A DNA stretch of 64,000 nt, from assembly GCA_036417435.1 (NCBI GenBank), contig CM070904.1, positions 129,766,695 through 129,830,694 of the forward strand, read 5' to 3'. Within the stretch, counting starts at the first letter, position 1; each line of letters begins with the position of its first letter. Below are positions 61,336 through 64,000 of the stretch, piece by piece. The notes under the pieces were generated by a model. The model worked only from the letters and a program-made list of their open reading frames with translations, was not told the DNA's origin and made no database searches. The position numbers and the translations under genes are program-made. This DNA comes from Inia geoffrensis (lineage: Eukaryota > Chordata > Mammalia > Artiodactyla > Iniidae).

Positions 61336-63611
61336 AGTGTGGGCAGCTTCTAGGGAAACAAATGTGCACACTGGAAACTATCTTGACATATGTGTGAGTG
61401 CGTGAATTATGCAGCATTGAGGCTGCACTTTACCACAACATGCTTTGCCTGTGGCATTTTGTCTATGACCTGTTCACCGGTATTTAAAGGATTTCCCACT
61501 GTAGTGTGTCATCTCTCAGACAGGGTTTTAGAGTAATATTAGCATAATTTGTCCTAATTAAAAGATTCAGCATCAGGTCTTCCCTGTAGACCCAGCAGCT
61601 GCTGCAGCAGGACGCGTGCTTTGGATAAACATCATCTTATTTCTAGTTACTCCATGCTCCTCCATCAGACGCCGCCGAGCAGAGGCCTTAAAGAAAAGGC
61701 ATCTCCAAACCAAGGAGGAGTGAGGTCTCGAAAGGCAGCTCCAGCGGGTGCCATAGCGGCGCGGGCCCGGGGCGTACGGACGGCATTGCCCTGTGCCCAG
61801 CACGATCCCGGCTCCTTCCTCAGACAAAACAGGATGCTTCGGTAGAGAACGAACGTCTACCTCCAGCCTCCTCAGGGACTGGGCTTTCCACCTTTCCTCT
61901 GAAATCATGACAGCACCTTAAGACGCTCAGTGAAGAGGCTAAAGTCATTACAAATGAACCGCGTACAGTTTATTCCCTTGTAACGCGACAGCTGTGCGTT
62001 CATAGTCGTCAGGTGCCCCAGCAGGCCTGGTGTGGGCCTTCTCAGCAGACACGTCCGTGCTCCAGGCAGAGGCCCCCGACCTGCCGAGCAGGTGGCCTTG
62101 GCAGGCGGCCTTCCCTCTGCAAGCCTCTGTGCTCTAATCTCAAATGGGTGTGTTCTTCTCTCCCTCGCGTGGTCAGTAGGTATGTAGGACAGTGTCCATC
62201 TGTGGCTTCTGTCACTGAGCGTCTGCTGTGGTTGCCGTGGTTACTTTTTTTAGGGGGGCAAGCAGTTCACATGCTTAATTGCATTATCAAATACTTGGAA
62301 ATGCAGCCGTTTTTTGACGAGCATCACCCTTACTGTCTGAGTGGGTTCATTCCGGCACCCTCTGAGAAGGTGCGCCCCCACGTTTGAGGGGGGCAGGAGT
62401 CATCACCTGGCTCTTCCCGGCCTGGTGCACACACTGCCTTGCCCGGCAGCACCCTTTCTGAAGCTTTCCTCCTGTGAGTGAGAACTGTCGAGTCACCACC
62501 ACAGCCTCATTAGGGCGGCGGTCTCTAGGTTCTGTTCCTTATCGCCATAGGAGTTATATTTGGGGAGGGGATAGAAGAACAAGTTCCTAAGCAAGAGCCT
62601 CACCCCAAGTCTTTGCCTTCCCCCACACTCAGAATATTCCTCCAGAGAAAGCATTGGAAGCAGCCTATGAACCTCAAACCCACACTTTACAGATATTCCA
62701 TTCGCATAATTATCTCTTGGATAAAGACTCCCTAGCTAACTTTCCCTCTACCCAAGAGCTCTTTGCCTCTGGTCACGTGTGTATGCCAAGGCACCTCCAC
62801 ACCGTCACATCAGGGACTCCGTGAGTGCCAGACCCTTGATTTGCTGAGAAGCCTCTTCCCACGGAACGTGATCGTATTGGTCCGTACGGGCATATTTATA
62901 CAGTACCTGTATGACTGAGGTTGCCTACGGGTGAACGCTGTTTTTAAATTTACAAATCGATTTCTCACGTGCCAACGCCCCGGGTGTCCGTCGTTCTTTC
63001 ACAGTGTGTGTTTGTGAAAGACTAGCTAGGCTTCCTGATGCCCCAGGAGCTTGAACCGTGAACACAGGAGATGAGAAACCAGTCTGTGCCCTGGTACGAG
63101 CCTCCTGCGGGATGTGGATGGAGAAAGCCCGGGGTGAAATCGTGCAGGTAGTTTAAGGACGGAGAGAGTTAATCAAGGAAAACTTCCCAAAGATACTGAA
63201 ACTCGAGCAGCGTTTCAAGAACCAGGTGGATGGTGTGTGTGCAAGACCAGGGGAGGAAGTTGTTCTAAACGTGAAGGCAGTTTGGACAGAGACTTGAAGA
63301 GGAGGAAAGGGCAACGTGGAACAGTCGAGGGGCCACAAGGAAGTGGTGCAAGGTATTCGTTGGGATGCGGGAAAATGAGGACAGAGAGGAAGAAGAGAGA
63401 TGAGTATTTAGGGGTCAGAATCGCACAATTAATTAGCATCTTATTTTAAGGCTTACAGCCGACATCTTAAATAGCAAAGATCCAGAGAGAAAACGGAATG
63501 TTGTACAGAAGTAAGATTCCTATAGTTTCTCAGGCATCTTCCTTCACGCCTGTATTTTCGAAGGATGGATGGTATGTCACACCCAAGACGTGATCGAAAA
63601 GAGAAACAGTA

Positions 63612-63822
63612 GTAATGATAACAAGAGCTAATATTTATTGAGGGCTTCCTATGGATCATCGCATTTGATCCCCGTGGAGTGGATAGTGCTCTTAGCTCCA
63701 TTTTCCAGGTGGGGAGACTCTGGTACAGAAGGGTTCAAGATTGCTTGTCCAGAGTCATGTCCTGGTAAGGCTGGGATGTGAACCCAGGTGGCCTGATTCT
63801 AGGCCTTAGAGTCTACGTCAGC
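63612..63822 (-). mobile_element. MIR SINE, antisense, nearly full length
   Basis: GCTAATATTTATTGAGGGCT, AGCTCCATTTTCCAGGTGGG and GGGATGTGAACCCAGGTGGC match the complement of most of MIR. Confidence 0.8.
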
Positions 63823-64000
63823 ACTTCTCAAGATCTGCTTCCCAGACCTGTGGCGGCAGCATCCCCCGGGGAACTGGTTAGAAATGCAGATTCGTAAGTC
63901 CGATCCCAGACCCACTGAATCTGAAACTCAGGGGTGGGACCCAGCAACCTTTGTGCCAGCAGAACCTCCGTGGAATGATGCTGCATGCGGAAGTTTGAGA
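63822..64000 (+). mobile_element. MER5A-type hAT transposon relic (runs to window end)
   Basis: AGCACTTCTCAAGATCTGC, GAACTGGTTAGAAATGCAGA, CCACTGAATCTGAAACTCAG, GGGGTGGGACCCAGCAACCT and GGAAGTTTGAGA match the MER5A consensus in sense orientation. Confidence 0.85.

Larger units (their letters stand above)
60849..64000 (+). other. AGAP1: AGAP1 intron downstream of cassette exon C (partial)
   Basis: The intron starts with GTAAGA and runs off the window. It holds a short MIR piece near 61050, a poly-T run at 61319-61335, a clearer MIR at 63612-63822 and a MER5 relic at 63822-64000. I see no recognisable element in 61340-63600. Confidence 0.88.

Overview
This is a mammalian nuclear genomic window, almost certainly from a whale or dolphin (probably a toothed whale). 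It carries many tRNA-derived SINEs of the CHR (cetacean/hippo/ruminant) type. Several are nearly intact, with long A tails and clean target-site duplications, and the short CHR form seen here is typical of toothed whales. Cetartiodactyl-type L1 3' ends and older mammalian repeats (L2, MIR, MER5, Tigger, MaLR) make up the rest of the repeat content. No bacterial, phage or CRISPR features are present.

The only protein-coding gene is AGAP1 (CENTG2), on the + strand, seen as three internal exons. Exon A (16887-16991) and exon B (39436-39604) encode the first half of the split PH domain. Exon C (60690-60848) is 159 bp, in phase 1-1, and encodes 53 residues. That is exactly the length difference between the long and short AGAP1 isoforms, so it is very likely the cassette exon. 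AGAP1 is an Arf GTPase-activating protein that works in AP-3/endosomal trafficking. Its GTPase-like domain lies upstream of this window, and the second half of the PH domain, the ArfGAP zinc finger and the ankyrin repeats lie downstream.

About 99% of the window is intron: part of the intron before exon A (1-16886), two complete introns (16992-39435 and 39605-60689) and the start of the next (60849-64000). Repeats include ten CHR-type SINEs (one tandem pair sharing a target site), antisense L1 3' ends near 27.3-28.2, 32.4-33.2 and 53.2-53.7 kb, older L1 near 42.5-45.5 kb, a solo-LTR-like element nested in a MaLR LTR near 5.4-6.4 kb, DNA-transposon relics, and an 11-copy 34-bp minisatellite at 14730-15103.

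Between the repeats are repeat-free blocks with dense homeodomain, TALE or SOX/POU-type motifs that look like conserved enhancers. The most interesting is 46640-47215, in the intron between exons B and C. By position and by sequence character it is the best candidate here for the cetacean counterpart of HACNS1/HAR2, the human-accelerated limb enhancer known to lie in an AGAP1 intron and to act on the neighbouring gene GBX2. That identity is drawn from memory and context and needs an alignment. No previously undescribed protein-coding system was found.
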